Source: Ardenticatenaceae bacterium
GTDB lineage: Bacteria; Chloroflexota; Anaerolineae; Promineifilales; Promineifilaceae
NCBI GenBank assembly: GCA_020634235.1
Contig: JACKCB010000001.1
Span: forward strand, 310,001-374,000
Reading direction: 5' to 3'
DNA: 64,000 nt
Positions within the stretch are counted from its first letter, which is position 1, and each line of letters begins with the position of its first letter. The translations under genes were made by a program, and so were the position numbers. The notes under the pieces were generated by a model, which saw nothing but the letters and a program-made list of their open reading frames with translations, did no database searches and was not told where the DNA came from. Below, in pieces: positions 26,852-36,584 of this stretch.

Positions 26852-28129
26852 CTATTCGTCCAGCGGCGGTCCAACAACGGCAATGGCCACCGCACTGCTG
26901 CTAAGGTATTTGCGGGCGGCGGCCTGCACCTGGTCCGGCGTCACGCTGTTCACCAGGTCAGGGAAGCGCTGTAGATAATCCAGGCCCAGCTCATACAGCT
27001 CAATATCGGCCAGCACGGTGGCCAATCCATCATTCGTCTCCAGGCTCACGGGCAAAGAGCCGGTACGGTAAGCCTGGGTATCGGCCAGCTCCCCGGCCGG
27101 GACCAACTCATCCCGCAGGCGGTCCACCTCGGCCAGAATGCTGGCCAGCGCCTGCTCCACCTTGTCCGGCGAGACGCCGGTGCTCACGTACCAGGGCGAC
27201 GGTCCCAGGCCGCCCTGCATACGGCTGAAGGCATAATAGGCCAACCCCTGCTTCTCGCGCACGCTCTTGCCCAGGCGGCCCATCATGCCAAAAACGCCCA
27301 GGATGGTGTTGGCCACGCTGGCCGCCATGTAGTCGGGCGCGGCCCGGCGCGGGCCTGGCCAACCCAGCACAATATCCGACTGCGTTTTGTCGGGGATGGC
27401 ATGGTAGAGGCGCTGCACGGCCCCCGGCCGGGGGGCATCAGGCGCCAGCGGTGGAGCCTGCCAGTTGGGGTTTGTCCAATCGCCAAAGGCGGCCTGCACC
27501 CGGGCCACACCATCCGCCGCCCGCACCGCCCCCACCAACACAATCACCATGCCCTGCGGCCCGTAATGCCGCCGGTGGAAAGCCACCAAATCGTCACGCT
27601 GCAGCGCCTGGATGGTATCAACGTAGCCCTGGGCGCTGTAGCCGTAGGGATGCTCGCCATAGAGCAGTTCACGGAACTTCAGGCCGGCCATCTGGCGCGT
27701 GTCATGCTCACGGATTTGCAGGCTGGTCAGAATTTCTCCCTGCACCTTCAGCAGTTCATCGGCCGGAAAGGTCGGCTCGCGCAAGGAGCCGGCCAGCAGC
27801 GCCAACGCCAGGTCCAGGTCTTCGGCCAGGCTGGTCGCCGAAAAATCAGTTGTGTGGCGGCCGCTGGCAAAATCAACCACTGCGCCCACTGACTCCAACA
27901 CCTCATAAATCTCGTCGAAGCTGCGCTGGCTGGTACCGCGCAGCAGCATCTCCGCCGTGAAGTCGGCCAGGCCGGCGCGCGCCCGCCCTTCGGCCAGGCT
28001 GCCGGCGCGCACAAAGCCTTCAATTACCACCGATTCGGCGGCAAAATTCTCGTAAACCAGCACCGTAATGCCATTGGCCAGCTCCTGGCGATGAATGGTA
28101 TTGGGCCCGGGGTAGGTTTTATGACGCAT
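26852..28129 (-). CDS. M16 family peptidase-like protein lacking the zinc motif
   Basis: A 425-residue pitrilysin-fold protein with two M16 halves (~15-205 and ~215-400). In the place where active M16 enzymes carry His-x-x-Glu-His, this one reads DFTAE (56-60) in the context RAGLADFTAEMLLRGT, so all three zinc/catalytic residues are missing. The nearby M16 gene at 31802-33103 keeps HWVEH. In many bacteria an active and an inactive M16 subunit form a heterodimer, as with processing-peptidase beta and alpha; this protein would be the non-catalytic partner. GGAG precedes the ATG. Two unrelated genes separate the pair, all in one leftward array. Confidence 0.88.
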   Translation of the reverse strand: MRHKTYPGPNTIHRQELANGITVLVYENFAAESVVIEGFVRAGSLAEGRARAGLADFTAEMLLRGTSQRSFDEIYEVLESVGAVVDFASGRHTTDFSATSLAEDLDLALALLAGSLREPTFPADELLKVQGEILTSLQIREHDTRQMAGLKFRELLYGEHPYGYSAQGYVDTIQALQRDDLVAFHRRHYGPQGMVIVLVGAVRAADGVARVQAAFGDWTNPNWQAPPLAPDAPRPGAVQRLYHAIPDKTQSDIVLGWPGPRRAAPDYMAASVANTILGVFGMMGRLGKSVREKQGLAYYAFSRMQGGLGPSPWYVSTGVSPDKVEQALASILAEVDRLRDELVPAGELADTQAYRTGSLPVSLETNDGLATVLADIELYELGLDYLQRFPDLVNSVTPDQVQAAARKYLSSSAVAIAVVGPPLDE

Positions 28130-28179
28130 GTCATCTCTCCGTAGGGTGGTTCCGCTGCAGAAGCTGGAACCTGGTGATT

Positions 28180-30042
28180 TTATTCACTCTTACTCGTTAA
28201 GGCAATGAGCGGATTGGGGGACGCCCCGGCCGGGGCGCGGCGCACCACCAGCAAGGTCATATCGTCCCAGGGGGGCAAACCCTCGTTGTGGGCACGGACG
28301 GCGGCCAGAACCTGGTCCAGCGTCTCGGCCGCACCGGCCGCGGCCCGGCCGGCGGTCAGCAGCACATCGGCCAGGCGCTGCACGCCAAACTCGTTCAACT
28401 GGCTGTCCATGGCCTCAGTCACGCCATCCGTGTATAGCACCAGGCAGTCGCCCGGCTGCAGCAGAATGGAACCTTCCTCCAGGTGTACGCCGGCAACGAC
28501 GCCCAGGGCAATGCCGGCGGCGTGCAGCCGCACCACGTCATCCTGGGCGGCGCGGTAGAGCAGGGGCGGGTTGTGGCCGGCGCTGGCATACACAAACTGG
28601 CCGGTTTCGGTATCCAGCACCCCATAGAACGCGGTCAGGAAGAGGTCAGTGCGGCTGTCGTTGAGGATGAAATCATTGGCCAGGGCCAGCGCTTCCGCCG
28701 GTTCACTGACGGTCAGGGCGATGTGGCGCAAGATGGTGCAGCTAAGGGCCATGAAAAGGGCCGCGGGCACGCCCTTGTCGGCCACGTCGGCCACCAGGAT
28801 GCCCAGCGAAGGTAGGTTGTGCCGCCCCCGGCCGGGGGCGCGGTAAAAGTCGTAGAAGTCACCCCCCACCTGGCGGGCCGCGTCATAATGGGCGCAAAAA
28901 TCCCAGCCCGGCACCAGCGGGCAGGCCGGCGGCAGCATACTCAACTGAATCTGCCGCCCCACGGTCAGCTCCTCGGCCAGGCGCTGCTGGTGCAGCTCTT
29001 CCTGGTGCAGCCGGGCCGTCTCCAGGGCGATAGCCGCCTGGTTGGCCATCACCTGCAAGAAACGCACTTCGTCGGCCGTTAGCTGGCGCGGCTGCCGGGA
29101 ATCGACCACCAGGCTGCCAATAGACTGCCCTTCGGCCACCAGTGGCACAATGGCCGCGCTGAAGAACTGCTCGGCCACCAGCCACTCACGGGTCCAGGGC
29201 AGGGTGTTAAGCGCGTGAGCGTTGAGGTGCACCAGGGGCTGCTGGGTTTGCATGGCCCGGCCGGATCCGCTGGCGTCCCCGGCCGGGACGCGCCGCCGCG
29301 CCGCCACCGGGTCCTGAAACCAACCGCTGGCCGCCACAAAATGCAAGAAGCCGGGATCGTCCCGGTCTTGCAGCAGCACGGCGCAGGCATCCATATTCAG
29401 CAGCCGGCGCACCTCGGTCACCAGAAAATCAAGCATCGCCGGCAGATCACGCCGGCTGAGCAGTTGATTGGTGAAATCCAGCAGCGCCCGCTGCTCCGGG
29501 ATCCGCTGCTCCTGCACCAGTTCGTACAGCCGCGCCCGTTCCAGGGCCGCTCCCATCTGGCTGGCCACGTTGGCCAGCAGGGCCAGTGTGCGCGCATCAA
29601 AATTAGCCCGCTCCGGCCCGGCCACATTGAGGATGCCCAGCAGGCGCTCGCCAGAGCGCAGCGGCAGCGACGCATGGAACTGCGGCTCCCCGTTGGCCCC
29701 GGCCAGCCGGCTGCATTCTAGCACCTCAAGGACAGGCGTTAGCTGCCCCGGCCGGAACAATCTCTGGCAGTCGCACTCCGGCTGCCAGGCAGCCTCGTCC
29801 AGCAGTGCCGGCGGCAATTGATGATGCGCTGCCAGCACAAACCCGCCGCCGGGGCCGCCCGGCGGACCACTGCCGGCAGGTTCTTGCAGAAGAATCCAGC
29901 CGGTTTGCAGCCCCACCAGGGCCACCAGGCGCGGCAGCACCAGTGGCAGCATCGCCCGGACATCGACCGCCTGGTTCAGGCTGGCGACAAGCTCATTCAG
30001 CGTCTGCAAATCGTACGTCAGAGAACTCTTGACCAGATCCAT
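28180..30042 (-). CDS. GAF-domain PP2C (SpoIIE/RsbU-type) serine phosphatase
   Basis: A 620-residue signalling phosphatase. Two GAF-like sensor domains (~25-170 and ~185-345) are followed by a short coiled linker (EELHQQRLAEELTVGRQIQLSMLP) and a SpoIIE-type PP2C domain (~375-610). Metal-binding acidic residues are in GGDFYDFY, VADVADKG and YTDGVTEA. Such enzymes dephosphorylate anti-sigma-factor antagonists (STAS proteins), linking a bound ligand or redox signal to sigma-factor activity; no STAS or RsbW partner is in the window. The start is ATG 30042, with GGAG four bases upstream, overlapping the 3' end of the ClC gene by 50 bp. An upstream ATG at 30066 is less supported. Confidence 0.9.
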   Translation of the reverse strand: MDLVKSSLTYDLQTLNELVASLNQAVDVRAMLPLVLPRLVALVGLQTGWILLQEPAGSGPPGGPGGGFVLAAHHQLPPALLDEAAWQPECDCQRLFRPGQLTPVLEVLECSRLAGANGEPQFHASLPLRSGERLLGILNVAGPERANFDARTLALLANVASQMGAALERARLYELVQEQRIPEQRALLDFTNQLLSRRDLPAMLDFLVTEVRRLLNMDACAVLLQDRDDPGFLHFVAASGWFQDPVAARRRVPAGDASGSGRAMQTQQPLVHLNAHALNTLPWTREWLVAEQFFSAAIVPLVAEGQSIGSLVVDSRQPRQLTADEVRFLQVMANQAAIALETARLHQEELHQQRLAEELTVGRQIQLSMLPPACPLVPGWDFCAHYDAARQVGGDFYDFYRAPGRGRHNLPSLGILVADVADKGVPAALFMALSCTILRHIALTVSEPAEALALANDFILNDSRTDLFLTAFYGVLDTETGQFVYASAGHNPPLLYRAAQDDVVRLHAAGIALGVVAGVHLEEGSILLQPGDCLVLYTDGVTEAMDSQLNEFGVQRLADVLLTAGRAAAGAAETLDQVLAAVRAHNEGLPPWDDMTLLVVRRAPAGASPNPLIALTSKSE

Positions 30043-31789
30043 CCCGCTCCTGCAAATCTGCCTCAAAGGCGTCTAGCTTGGCTTCTTCACCCAGGACCAC
30101 CATCACGTCACCACGGTGCATCGGCTGGGACGAAGGTGGCTCCAGCCGCACCTGCTGCTGCAGCCGGCCATTTTGCGTGCGCTGCTCCACCACGCCAATC
30201 ACATTCAGGCCGAAGCGTTTGCGCACGTCCATCTCGATCAGCGTCCGGCCATCCCAATGGGGGGGCACAATGAAGCGGCGCACGCCATAGCCGGGCAAAA
30301 TCTGGCGGCGCTCCACCCTCTCGCGCTGCGAACGGTAGATAGTTCCCTCGTGGGCCAGAATGGAGGCGGCCACCAGGGCAATGAGCGCCGGCACCATGTA
30401 GCTGGCGCCAAAAACCTCCACCGCAAACAGGATGGCCGCCAGGGGCACATTCACAATGGAGACCAGGCTGGCCGTCATGGCCGGCACAATTAGCGCCATG
30501 GGCGGAAACTGGCCCAGCATGTCGGCCATCCCGGCCGCGACCATCGTGCCAAAAAAGACGGACGGCACCAGCAGCCCGGCCGAGCCGCCCGACTCGATGG
30601 TAGCCAGAGTGGCCAGCATCTTGCCCACCAGGGCCAGCATCGCCACCTTCCAGCTAAGCTCGCCCAACAGCGCGGCATCGATCCCGGCCTCGCCGGTGCC
30701 CAAGACGAGGTCCAGGCCATATTCGTGCCCGGTCAGGTAGACCACGGCCAGGGCGATCAGCCCGGTGAGCAGGGCGCCGGCCACGTGGCGCATCCACAAA
30801 TGCGGCATGAAGCGCCGAAACCCGTGCGAGGCCACATCACGCAGGCGGCGAAAGGAGAGGGCCACCAGGGAGATGATGAAGGCCATCAAGACCACCGAGA
30901 GGTAGTAGACGAGGGTGTTTGGCGGCACAATGCGCTCCGCCACGTGAAAGACGGACGGCGGCCCGTGGCCAACAATCTCACTCAAGAAGAAGGCGATGAG
31001 GGAGGGGATGAGCGAGTAGACGAGCTTGCTGATGAGCGGCCGGCGGCGATACATCACTTCGGTGGCGAAGAAAGCGGCGGCGAAGGGCGCGCCTAGCAAG
31101 GTAGAAACAGCCGCCGCGATGCCGCCTAACTGTGCCGTCTGCAAATCGTCGGGGTCGGTAGACTGCCACCAGCGCCAGACCCAGTTCACCGGTTCCAGCG
31201 TCTCTTTGGCGCGGGAGATGGTGCGCCGCGGCTTAAACAATCCGGCCGAGACGCTCTCGCCAATGAGGGTGACGCTGGCTTCCAGGCCGCCGCTGCCGCC
31301 GCTGCCCAGGGTAGCCAGGGTGGCGCCAAATTTGCGCAGAGCCAGGCTGAAGGTGGGCAGTTCCCAGCGCACGTCGACGCCCTCCTTGCCTAGCAGTGCC
31401 TGTTCCAGGGTAGGTTCGGAGGTGTAGTAGAGGGCGATGGCCCGCTCCAGGCCATCCCCTTCCACGTCGACCAGGGGATGGATGTGGCCGGTGTTGTCAC
31501 GGTAATGGATGGTGCTGGTGCCATGCTTGACGAAGAGCATCATGAGCAGCGCGCCCAGCACCAGGGGCAGCAGGATGACAAAGAGGCTGGCGCTGCTTTC
31601 GACGCGGGGCAGGATGAGTTCGTCGAACAGCCAGTGGACCGAGACTTTGAGGCTGTAGACGATGGCCCAGACGACGACGCCGATAATGATGGAGCGCAGC
31701 ACCAGCCGCCGTTCCTGGGCGTCGAAGTAGTTGGAGAAATGTTTTAGCAGCGGGATGTGGCGCAGCTTGTGTTCGAGGTTATCAGGCAT
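29993..31789 (-). CDS. ClC-family chloride channel/antiporter with C-terminal TrkA-C domain
   Basis: A 598-residue membrane protein with about ten to twelve hydrophobic helices (~30-450). ClC landmarks are altered: GSGGSGGLEASV where the selectivity GSGIP-type loop is expected, and a later GKMLATLATIESGGSAGLLVPSVF that fits the GK...SGG..G...P motif. The C-terminal ~100 residues (KRFGLNVIGVV...GDVMVVLGE) form a TrkA-C/RCK-C ligand-binding domain, a known ClC fusion in bacteria that senses a small ligand. The first charged ~30 residues are cytosolic. It lies 12 bp after the active M16 gene and overlaps the phosphatase gene, so all are one leftward operon. Confidence 0.87.
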   Translation of the reverse strand: MPDNLEHKLRHIPLLKHFSNYFDAQERRLVLRSIIIGVVVWAIVYSLKVSVHWLFDELILPRVESSASLFVILLPLVLGALLMMLFVKHGTSTIHYRDNTGHIHPLVDVEGDGLERAIALYYTSEPTLEQALLGKEGVDVRWELPTFSLALRKFGATLATLGSGGSGGLEASVTLIGESVSAGLFKPRRTISRAKETLEPVNWVWRWWQSTDPDDLQTAQLGGIAAAVSTLLGAPFAAAFFATEVMYRRRPLISKLVYSLIPSLIAFFLSEIVGHGPPSVFHVAERIVPPNTLVYYLSVVLMAFIISLVALSFRRLRDVASHGFRRFMPHLWMRHVAGALLTGLIALAVVYLTGHEYGLDLVLGTGEAGIDAALLGELSWKVAMLALVGKMLATLATIESGGSAGLLVPSVFFGTMVAAGMADMLGQFPPMALIVPAMTASLVSIVNVPLAAILFAVEVFGASYMVPALIALVAASILAHEGTIYRSQRERVERRQILPGYGVRRFIVPPHWDGRTLIEMDVRKRFGLNVIGVVEQRTQNGRLQQQVRLEPPSSQPMHRGDVMVVLGEEAKLDAFEADLQERDGSGQEFSDVRFADAE

Positions 31790-31801
31790 GATCCGGGTGG
31801 T

Positions 31802-33103
31802 TTACTGCCCGCTGCCGTTGGCCGGCAGCCCGGCCGGGACATACAGTCCCACGGTGCGGTTCTCCGGCCGCAAGTAGTGCCGGCGCACGCGTTCCACGTC
31901 GTCCAGGGTGACTGCGTCCAGGCGGGCCAGCGCCTGTTCAAACCAGGTGTGGTCGCCAGCCACCATCTCCGACATGCCGATCATCTGGGCCTGCCCGGTG
32001 ACACTCTCGCTGGCAAAGACCAGCTCGGCGCGGGCGCGTTTGCGCGCTTTGGCCAGTTCGTCCTCGCGGATGGGGTCTTTGACCAGGCGGGCAAGTTCTG
32101 CCTCCAGGGCGGCCTCAATCTCGGCCAGTTCCCGGCCGGGGCGGGCCACGGCGCTGATGCTGTAGAGGTAGGGGTCGATGGTGGGCACCACGTTGCCGCG
32201 CGCGCTGGCGGCCAGTTCGGTGGCGACCAGTGCCTTGTAGAGCCGCGAGCTTTTGTTGGAGCCGGAGCCGGCGAAGAGGCCCAGGCTGCTGCCGCCGGCA
32301 AAGGCGGCGTTGAGCAGCACCAGTGGGTAGAAATCGGGGTGGGTGGCTTCTGGGGCGCGGTAGGCGTAGACCAGGTAGGCGGTGCTGCCGGGACCGTGCA
32401 CGGTGATGCGCCGTTCGCCGCGCTGGGGGGGTTCGCTGCGGGTGATGGGCGGGAGAGGCTCCCCGGCCGGGTGGCTGCCAAAGAGGGCCTCAATCCGGGC
32501 CAGCATCTCGTCGGGTACAAAATCGCCCACAGCCACGACGACGGCATTGTTGGGCGCGTAATGGCGCTGGTAATGGCCATAGAGGTCGTCGCGCGTCATC
32601 TGCTCCAGGTCGACCTCGTCACCAATCACCTCGTGGTGGTAGGGATGCACGCGGAAGGCGGCCGATTGCAGCTCTTCTTGCAGATTGAAGAGCGGCTCGT
32701 TTTCGTACATGTGCCGTTCGGAGATGATGACGGTGCGCTCTGAGGCGACCTCCGCTTCGGTCATGATGGCGTTGGCCATGCGGTCCGCTTCCAGGCGCAG
32801 GGCCAGGTCGATGCGGTCGGCGGGCATGGTCTCGAAGTAGGCGGTGAAGTCGATCCAGGTGAAGGCGTTCCAGCGACCCCCTTCACGGGAAACCGCGGCG
32901 TCTAGTGTCCCGGCCGGGAATTGGGGCGATCCCTTGAACATCATGTGCTCCACCCAGTGCGAGGCCCCGGTGAGGCCGGGAATTTCGTTCCGGCTGCCCA
33001 CGCGGTACCAGACCCAAAAGCTGGTTACCGGCGCATGGTGCATTTCTTTCAGGATAACCGTCAGTCCATTGGCCAGTGTTGTCTTTAGCACAGAGGTAGC
33101 CAT
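31802..33103 (-). CDS. M16 family zinc peptidase, active subunit
   Basis: A 433-residue pitrilysin-type metallopeptidase. The inverted zinc motif HWVEH is at 49-53 (H49, H53 ligands; E52 catalytic), and a third acidic ligand is in the following helix (SERTVIISERHMYENEP, ~120-125). The second M16 half, ~180-430, lacks such a motif as usual. No signal peptide is present. It is the first gene of a leftward run with ClC, phosphatase, an inactive M16 homologue and acpS. GGAG precedes ATG 33103 and a TATAAT box lies ~50 bp upstream, so this is the operon head. Confidence 0.92.
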   Translation of the reverse strand: MATSVLKTTLANGLTVILKEMHHAPVTSFWVWYRVGSRNEIPGLTGASHWVEHMMFKGSPQFPAGTLDAAVSREGGRWNAFTWIDFTAYFETMPADRIDLALRLEADRMANAIMTEAEVASERTVIISERHMYENEPLFNLQEELQSAAFRVHPYHHEVIGDEVDLEQMTRDDLYGHYQRHYAPNNAVVVAVGDFVPDEMLARIEALFGSHPAGEPLPPITRSEPPQRGERRITVHGPGSTAYLVYAYRAPEATHPDFYPLVLLNAAFAGGSSLGLFAGSGSNKSSRLYKALVATELAASARGNVVPTIDPYLYSISAVARPGRELAEIEAALEAELARLVKDPIREDELAKARKRARAELVFASESVTGQAQMIGMSEMVAGDHTWFEQALARLDAVTLDDVERVRRHYLRPENRTVGLYVPAGLPANGSGQ

Positions 33104-33157
33104 TGTTTACTCCAGAAGCGTATTGCGTGATGTGTCGTCCGATGGCGGACGAGGGGG

Positions 33158-33163
33158 ATTATA
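33158..33163 (-). promoter_or_regulatory. -10 box for leftward M16 operon
   Basis: On the minus strand 33163-33158 reads TATAAT, 55 bases before ATG 33103; the -35 region is not close to consensus. A short hairpin (CGTCC/GGACG) lies between box and gene near the expected start of transcription. Confidence 0.5.
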
Positions 33164-33241
33164 GCCTAAATGGGGGGCAGGGTATAGGTGAGCGGGAGGT
33201 TCGCTTGCCGCGCCGGCTGCTTACCGCTAGACTTCAGCCCC

Positions 33242-34252
33242 ATGGAACCGGTCATTGAAACACGGCATCTAACCAAGCGCTTTGAACAACCGCAGGGACT
33301 GCGCCGCCTGGCCAGCGTCCGGCCTATCACGGCGGTGCAGGATGTTTCGCTGACCGTGGAAGCGGGGGAGCTGTTTGGCCTGCTGGGGCCTAACGGCGCG
33401 GGCAAGACCACGCTGGTGAAGATGCTGAGCACGCTGATTTTGCCCACCAGCGGCGAGGCGCGCATTGCCGGTTTCTCGCTGGCGCAGCCGGGGGCAATTC
33501 GCGCCGCGGTGGGGCTGGTGGTGGCGGATGAACGCAGTTTTTACTGGCGGCTGAGCGGCCGGCAGAATTTGCTCTTTTTTGCGGCGATGTACCGCCTGTT
33601 CGGCCGGGAGGCGCAGCGCAGGGTGGATGAGGTGCTGGCCGCGGTGGACATGGTCGACCGGGCGGATGGGCGTTTTAGTAACTACTCCACGGGGATGAAG
33701 CAGCGGTTGGCCATTGCCCGCAGTCTGCTGCACCGGCCGGGGCTGTTGTTCCTGGATGAGCCAAGCCGCAGCCTGGACCCGGTGGCCACGCAGCGGCTGC
33801 ACGGGCTGATTCGCAGCTTGATTGAGCGGCAAAAAGTAACGATTTTCCTGATCACTCATGACCTGGTAGAGGCGGAGAAGCTGTGCCAGCGGGTGGCGGT
33901 GATGTACCAGGGCCAGGTGCAGGTGGTGGGCCGGCCGGTGGAGCTGCGCCAGCAGTTGGCCAGGCAGATCCGCTACGTGGTACGGGTGGACCAGGCGCCG
34001 CCAGACCCCGGCCGGGTACTGCCACAGCTCCTACCCGACCTGGTGATGGAACCCGGCCGGGGTGACCTGCTGCTAAAATTCCGCGCCAGCGAGACCGATG
34101 GCAGCCTAAACCGCGTGTTAGACCTGCTGCGTGAGCAGCAAGTCCACATCTACAGCATTGAGGGCGCGCCCCCCAGCCTGGAAGAAGTATTCACCCATTT
34201 CACTGGCGGCAGCGACGCTCCCCCGCACCCACAGGAAACCAGCCAACCATGA
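33242..34252 (+). CDS. ABC transporter ATP-binding protein (ABC-2 exporter type)
   Basis: A 336-residue ATPase subunit. Walker A is GPNGAGKT (49-56); the Q-loop/ABC signature reads YSTGMKQRLAIARS, a common variant of LSGGQ in drug and polysaccharide exporters; Walker B is LLFLDEPSRSLDP; the H-loop is ITHDL. The ~100-residue C-terminal part is the DUF4162-like region of DrrA/NatA ATPases. ATG 33242 was chosen as the first start before the conserved strand; no ribosome site is obvious and an upstream GTG (33188) is possible. Its stop overlaps the permease start (ATGA), giving a one-ATPase, one-permease exporter. Substrate unknown: lipid, polysaccharide, drug or sodium are known for relatives. 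Confidence 0.9.
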   Translation: MEPVIETRHLTKRFEQPQGLRRLASVRPITAVQDVSLTVEAGELFGLLGPNGAGKTTLVKMLSTLILPTSGEARIAGFSLAQPGAIRAAVGLVVADERSFYWRLSGRQNLLFFAAMYRLFGREAQRRVDEVLAAVDMVDRADGRFSNYSTGMKQRLAIARSLLHRPGLLFLDEPSRSLDPVATQRLHGLIRSLIERQKVTIFLITHDLVEAEKLCQRVAVMYQGQVQVVGRPVELRQQLARQIRYVVRVDQAPPDPGRVLPQLLPDLVMEPGRGDLLLKFRASETDGSLNRVLDLLREQQVHIYSIEGAPPSLEEVFTHFTGGSDAPPHPQETSQP

Positions 34253-35058
34253 TGCTGCGCCAGATTTGGGCCTTTCTCCTCCGCGACTACCAGACCGAGG
34301 TCAGCTACCGGCTCTCCTTCCTGATGAGCTTTGTGGGCGTCTTTTTCAGCTCCTTCGTCTTCTACTTCATCTCCCAACTGCTGGGCGACAGCGTCTCCCC
34401 CATCCTGGCCGCGTACGGCGGGGACTACTTCTCCTTCGTCATCATCGGCATCGCCTTTGGCGGCTATTTTGGCCTGGGGCTAAACGGCTTTGCCCGCGCC
34501 CTGCGTCAGGCGCAAACTACCGGCACCCTGGAGGCGTTGATGATGACCCCCACTTCGGTATCTGGCATCATCATTGGCTCGGCGGCCTGGAGTTATGCCT
34601 TCACCACGTTTCGCGTGCTCATCTACCTGCTGCTGGGGACGGTCATTCTGGGGCTGCGCTTCACCTCGGCCAACTACCTGGCCGCGCTGGTGGCCCTGGT
34701 GCTGTCCATCGTCTCCTTTGCCAGCATCGGCATCATCGCCGCCAGCGTCATCATGATTATCAAGCGCGGCGATCCGGTGACCGGGTTATTTGGCAGCATG
34801 GCTAACCTGGTGGGCGGCATCTACTACCCGGTGGAGATTTTGCCGGGCTGGCTGCAGAGCATTGCCAATCTGCTGCCCATCACCTACGCGCTGCGGGCGA
34901 TGCGGCTGGCGCTGCTGACCGGCGCAAGCTGGTCGGCGCTGGCCCCGGATTTGCTGGCGCTGCTGCTGTTTTGCGTATTGCTGTTTCCGCTGTCGTTGGT
35001 GGCGTTTCGCTATGCGGTGGAGCGCGCCCGGAAAGAGGGGTCGCTGGCGCATTATTAG
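34249..35058 (+). CDS. ABC-2 type transporter permease
   Basis: A 269-residue permease with about six membrane helices and the ABC-2 membrane topology (FLMSFVGVFFSSFVFYFI near the N-terminus, YPVEILPGWLQSIANLLPITY just before the last helices, a typical ABC2_membrane motif). Together with the overlapping ATPase gene it forms a homodimeric exporter. The C-terminus has a short charged tail (ERARKEGS). The gene is convergent with the UDP-glucose dehydrogenase gene 70 bp away. Confidence 0.9.
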   Translation: MMLRQIWAFLLRDYQTEVSYRLSFLMSFVGVFFSSFVFYFISQLLGDSVSPILAAYGGDYFSFVIIGIAFGGYFGLGLNGFARALRQAQTTGTLEALMMTPTSVSGIIIGSAAWSYAFTTFRVLIYLLLGTVILGLRFTSANYLAALVALVLSIVSFASIGIIAASVIMIIKRGDPVTGLFGSMANLVGGIYYPVEILPGWLQSIANLLPITYALRAMRLALLTGASWSALAPDLLALLLFCVLLFPLSLVAFRYAVERARKEGSLAHY

Positions 35059-35128
35059 GGGGTGGGCGGCGGAAGCCTCCCCACACCAGGAACAGGGTGG
35101 GAAGGCTCCAGCCGCGGTCTGGCGTGGT

Positions 35129-36574
35129 TTAGTTGGTGGCCTGTTTGGCTATGGTGCTTTGCTGGCCATTGTGGGAGGCGGCTTCCCCGGCCGGGGGTGG
35201 CTTCAGCAGCGTCCCCCCCACCGGCAGATACTCATACCCCCGCGACACCAGGTCCCGGTAATCCGGCAGCATGCGCCGCCCATCCATAATCAGGTAAGGG
35301 GGCTGCACCGTGTTGGCAATCGTCGTCGCCAGGCCGCGGAACTCCTCCCAGTCCGTTGAAATATAGACCGCGTCGCTGCCTTGCAGCGCCGCACGCGCCG
35401 TATCGTGGTAGGTAATGCGCTCAAACAGGTGATTCTTGTCCGGGCTAAACCAGTAGTTCTGCGCGTCATGCATGGCCAGCGGGTCATAAGCGCGGATCTC
35501 CGTCACGCCGCGCGCCAGCAGCGATTCCACCACCTTCAGGGCCGCCGAATCGCGCATGTCGTTGGTGCGCTTCTTGAAAGCCAGCCCCATCAGGGCCACT
35601 TTCTTGTGGTTAAAGTTGAAGCCCGCTTCATACACCGCCCGGTCCACCAGGTAGGTCTTCTGGTACTCATTGATGTTGTACACCGCCTGCAGCAGGTCGG
35701 TGGAGCGCCCGGCGCGGTTGAGCTGGTAGATCAGCGACTGGATATCCTTACCAAAACAACTACCGCCCGCCCCATTGCTCACGTAGGAACCCCAGGTGCT
35801 GATACGGTCGTCGGAAGTCACGCCGATCTTCAGGTCTTCCATGCGGATGTTGGCGTTGGTCTCCCCCAGCCGCGCGCCCACGCCGTTCCAGAAGGAGATG
35901 TAGGTGAGCAGCAGCGTGTTGGCCATGTACTTGATGGCTTCGGCCGTTTCCGGCGTGGTTTCCAGGTAACGAATGCGCACATGGTTCACAAACTGGGAAT
36001 AGACCCGGCGCAAAATCTCGAAGTCGGCCTGCGTGTCTGCCCCAATTACCACCCGGTCCGGCCGGCGCGAGCCGTCTACCGCATTACCCTGGGCCAGGAA
36101 CTCCGGGTTCGAGGCCACGCCGAAATTCTCCACGCCATGCTCGGTCATGATTTGCTGCAGCAGCCGGGCGGTGCCAATGGGCACGGTGCTCTTGTTCACC
36201 AATACCACGCGGTTCTTCTGCTTGCGTTGGGCCAGCAGATCGGCCAGCCCATGGGCGGCGTTCATGTACATGCTCAGGTCGGTGGAGCCATCCCGTTTGG
36301 GCGGCGTGGGCAGGCAGAGGAAGATGAGGTCGGTGCCTTCTATCACCTGCGAAAGGTCGGTGGTGAAGAAGAGGTAACGATCCATTGTCTCTTCAATAAT
36401 CGCGGCCAGGCCCGGCTCGTTAACATAACGCTCAATCTCGTCGCGATCGCCGGTCTGGTAAGCGGCAATGCGGGCCTCGTCGATATCGTTGGCGTAGACC
36501 TCGTGCCCGTACTCCGAGAGAACGGCGGCGTGGGGCAGGCCAACAAATCCAGTTCCAACAACAACAACTTTCAT
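35129..36574 (-). CDS. UDP-glucose/GDP-mannose 6-dehydrogenase family protein
   Basis: A 481-residue NAD-dependent sugar-nucleotide dehydrogenase that oxidises the C6 hydroxyl of a UDP-hexose to a uronic acid in two steps. The N-terminus has the Rossmann VVVGTGFVGLPHA; the catalytic Cys is in GAGGSCFGKDI; STVPIGT and the NPEFLAQG segment match the central region; the C-terminal domain ends with VSRGYEYLPVG. UDP-glucose is the likeliest substrate. AAGGAG lies 5-6 bases before the ATG. It is the third gene of a leftward operon (flippase-like, FAD oxidoreductase, this gene; 11-bp gap), which points to synthesis of an acidic surface glycan or glycolipid. Confidence 0.92.
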   Translation of the reverse strand: MKVVVVGTGFVGLPHAAVLSEYGHEVYANDIDEARIAAYQTGDRDEIERYVNEPGLAAIIEETMDRYLFFTTDLSQVIEGTDLIFLCLPTPPKRDGSTDLSMYMNAAHGLADLLAQRKQKNRVVLVNKSTVPIGTARLLQQIMTEHGVENFGVASNPEFLAQGNAVDGSRRPDRVVIGADTQADFEILRRVYSQFVNHVRIRYLETTPETAEAIKYMANTLLLTYISFWNGVGARLGETNANIRMEDLKIGVTSDDRISTWGSYVSNGAGGSCFGKDIQSLIYQLNRAGRSTDLLQAVYNINEYQKTYLVDRAVYEAGFNFNHKKVALMGLAFKKRTNDMRDSAALKVVESLLARGVTEIRAYDPLAMHDAQNYWFSPDKNHLFERITYHDTARAALQGSDAVYISTDWEEFRGLATTIANTVQPPYLIMDGRRMLPDYRDLVSRGYEYLPVGGTLLKPPPAGEAASHNGQQSTIAKQATN

Positions 36575-36584
36575 GGGAAACTCC

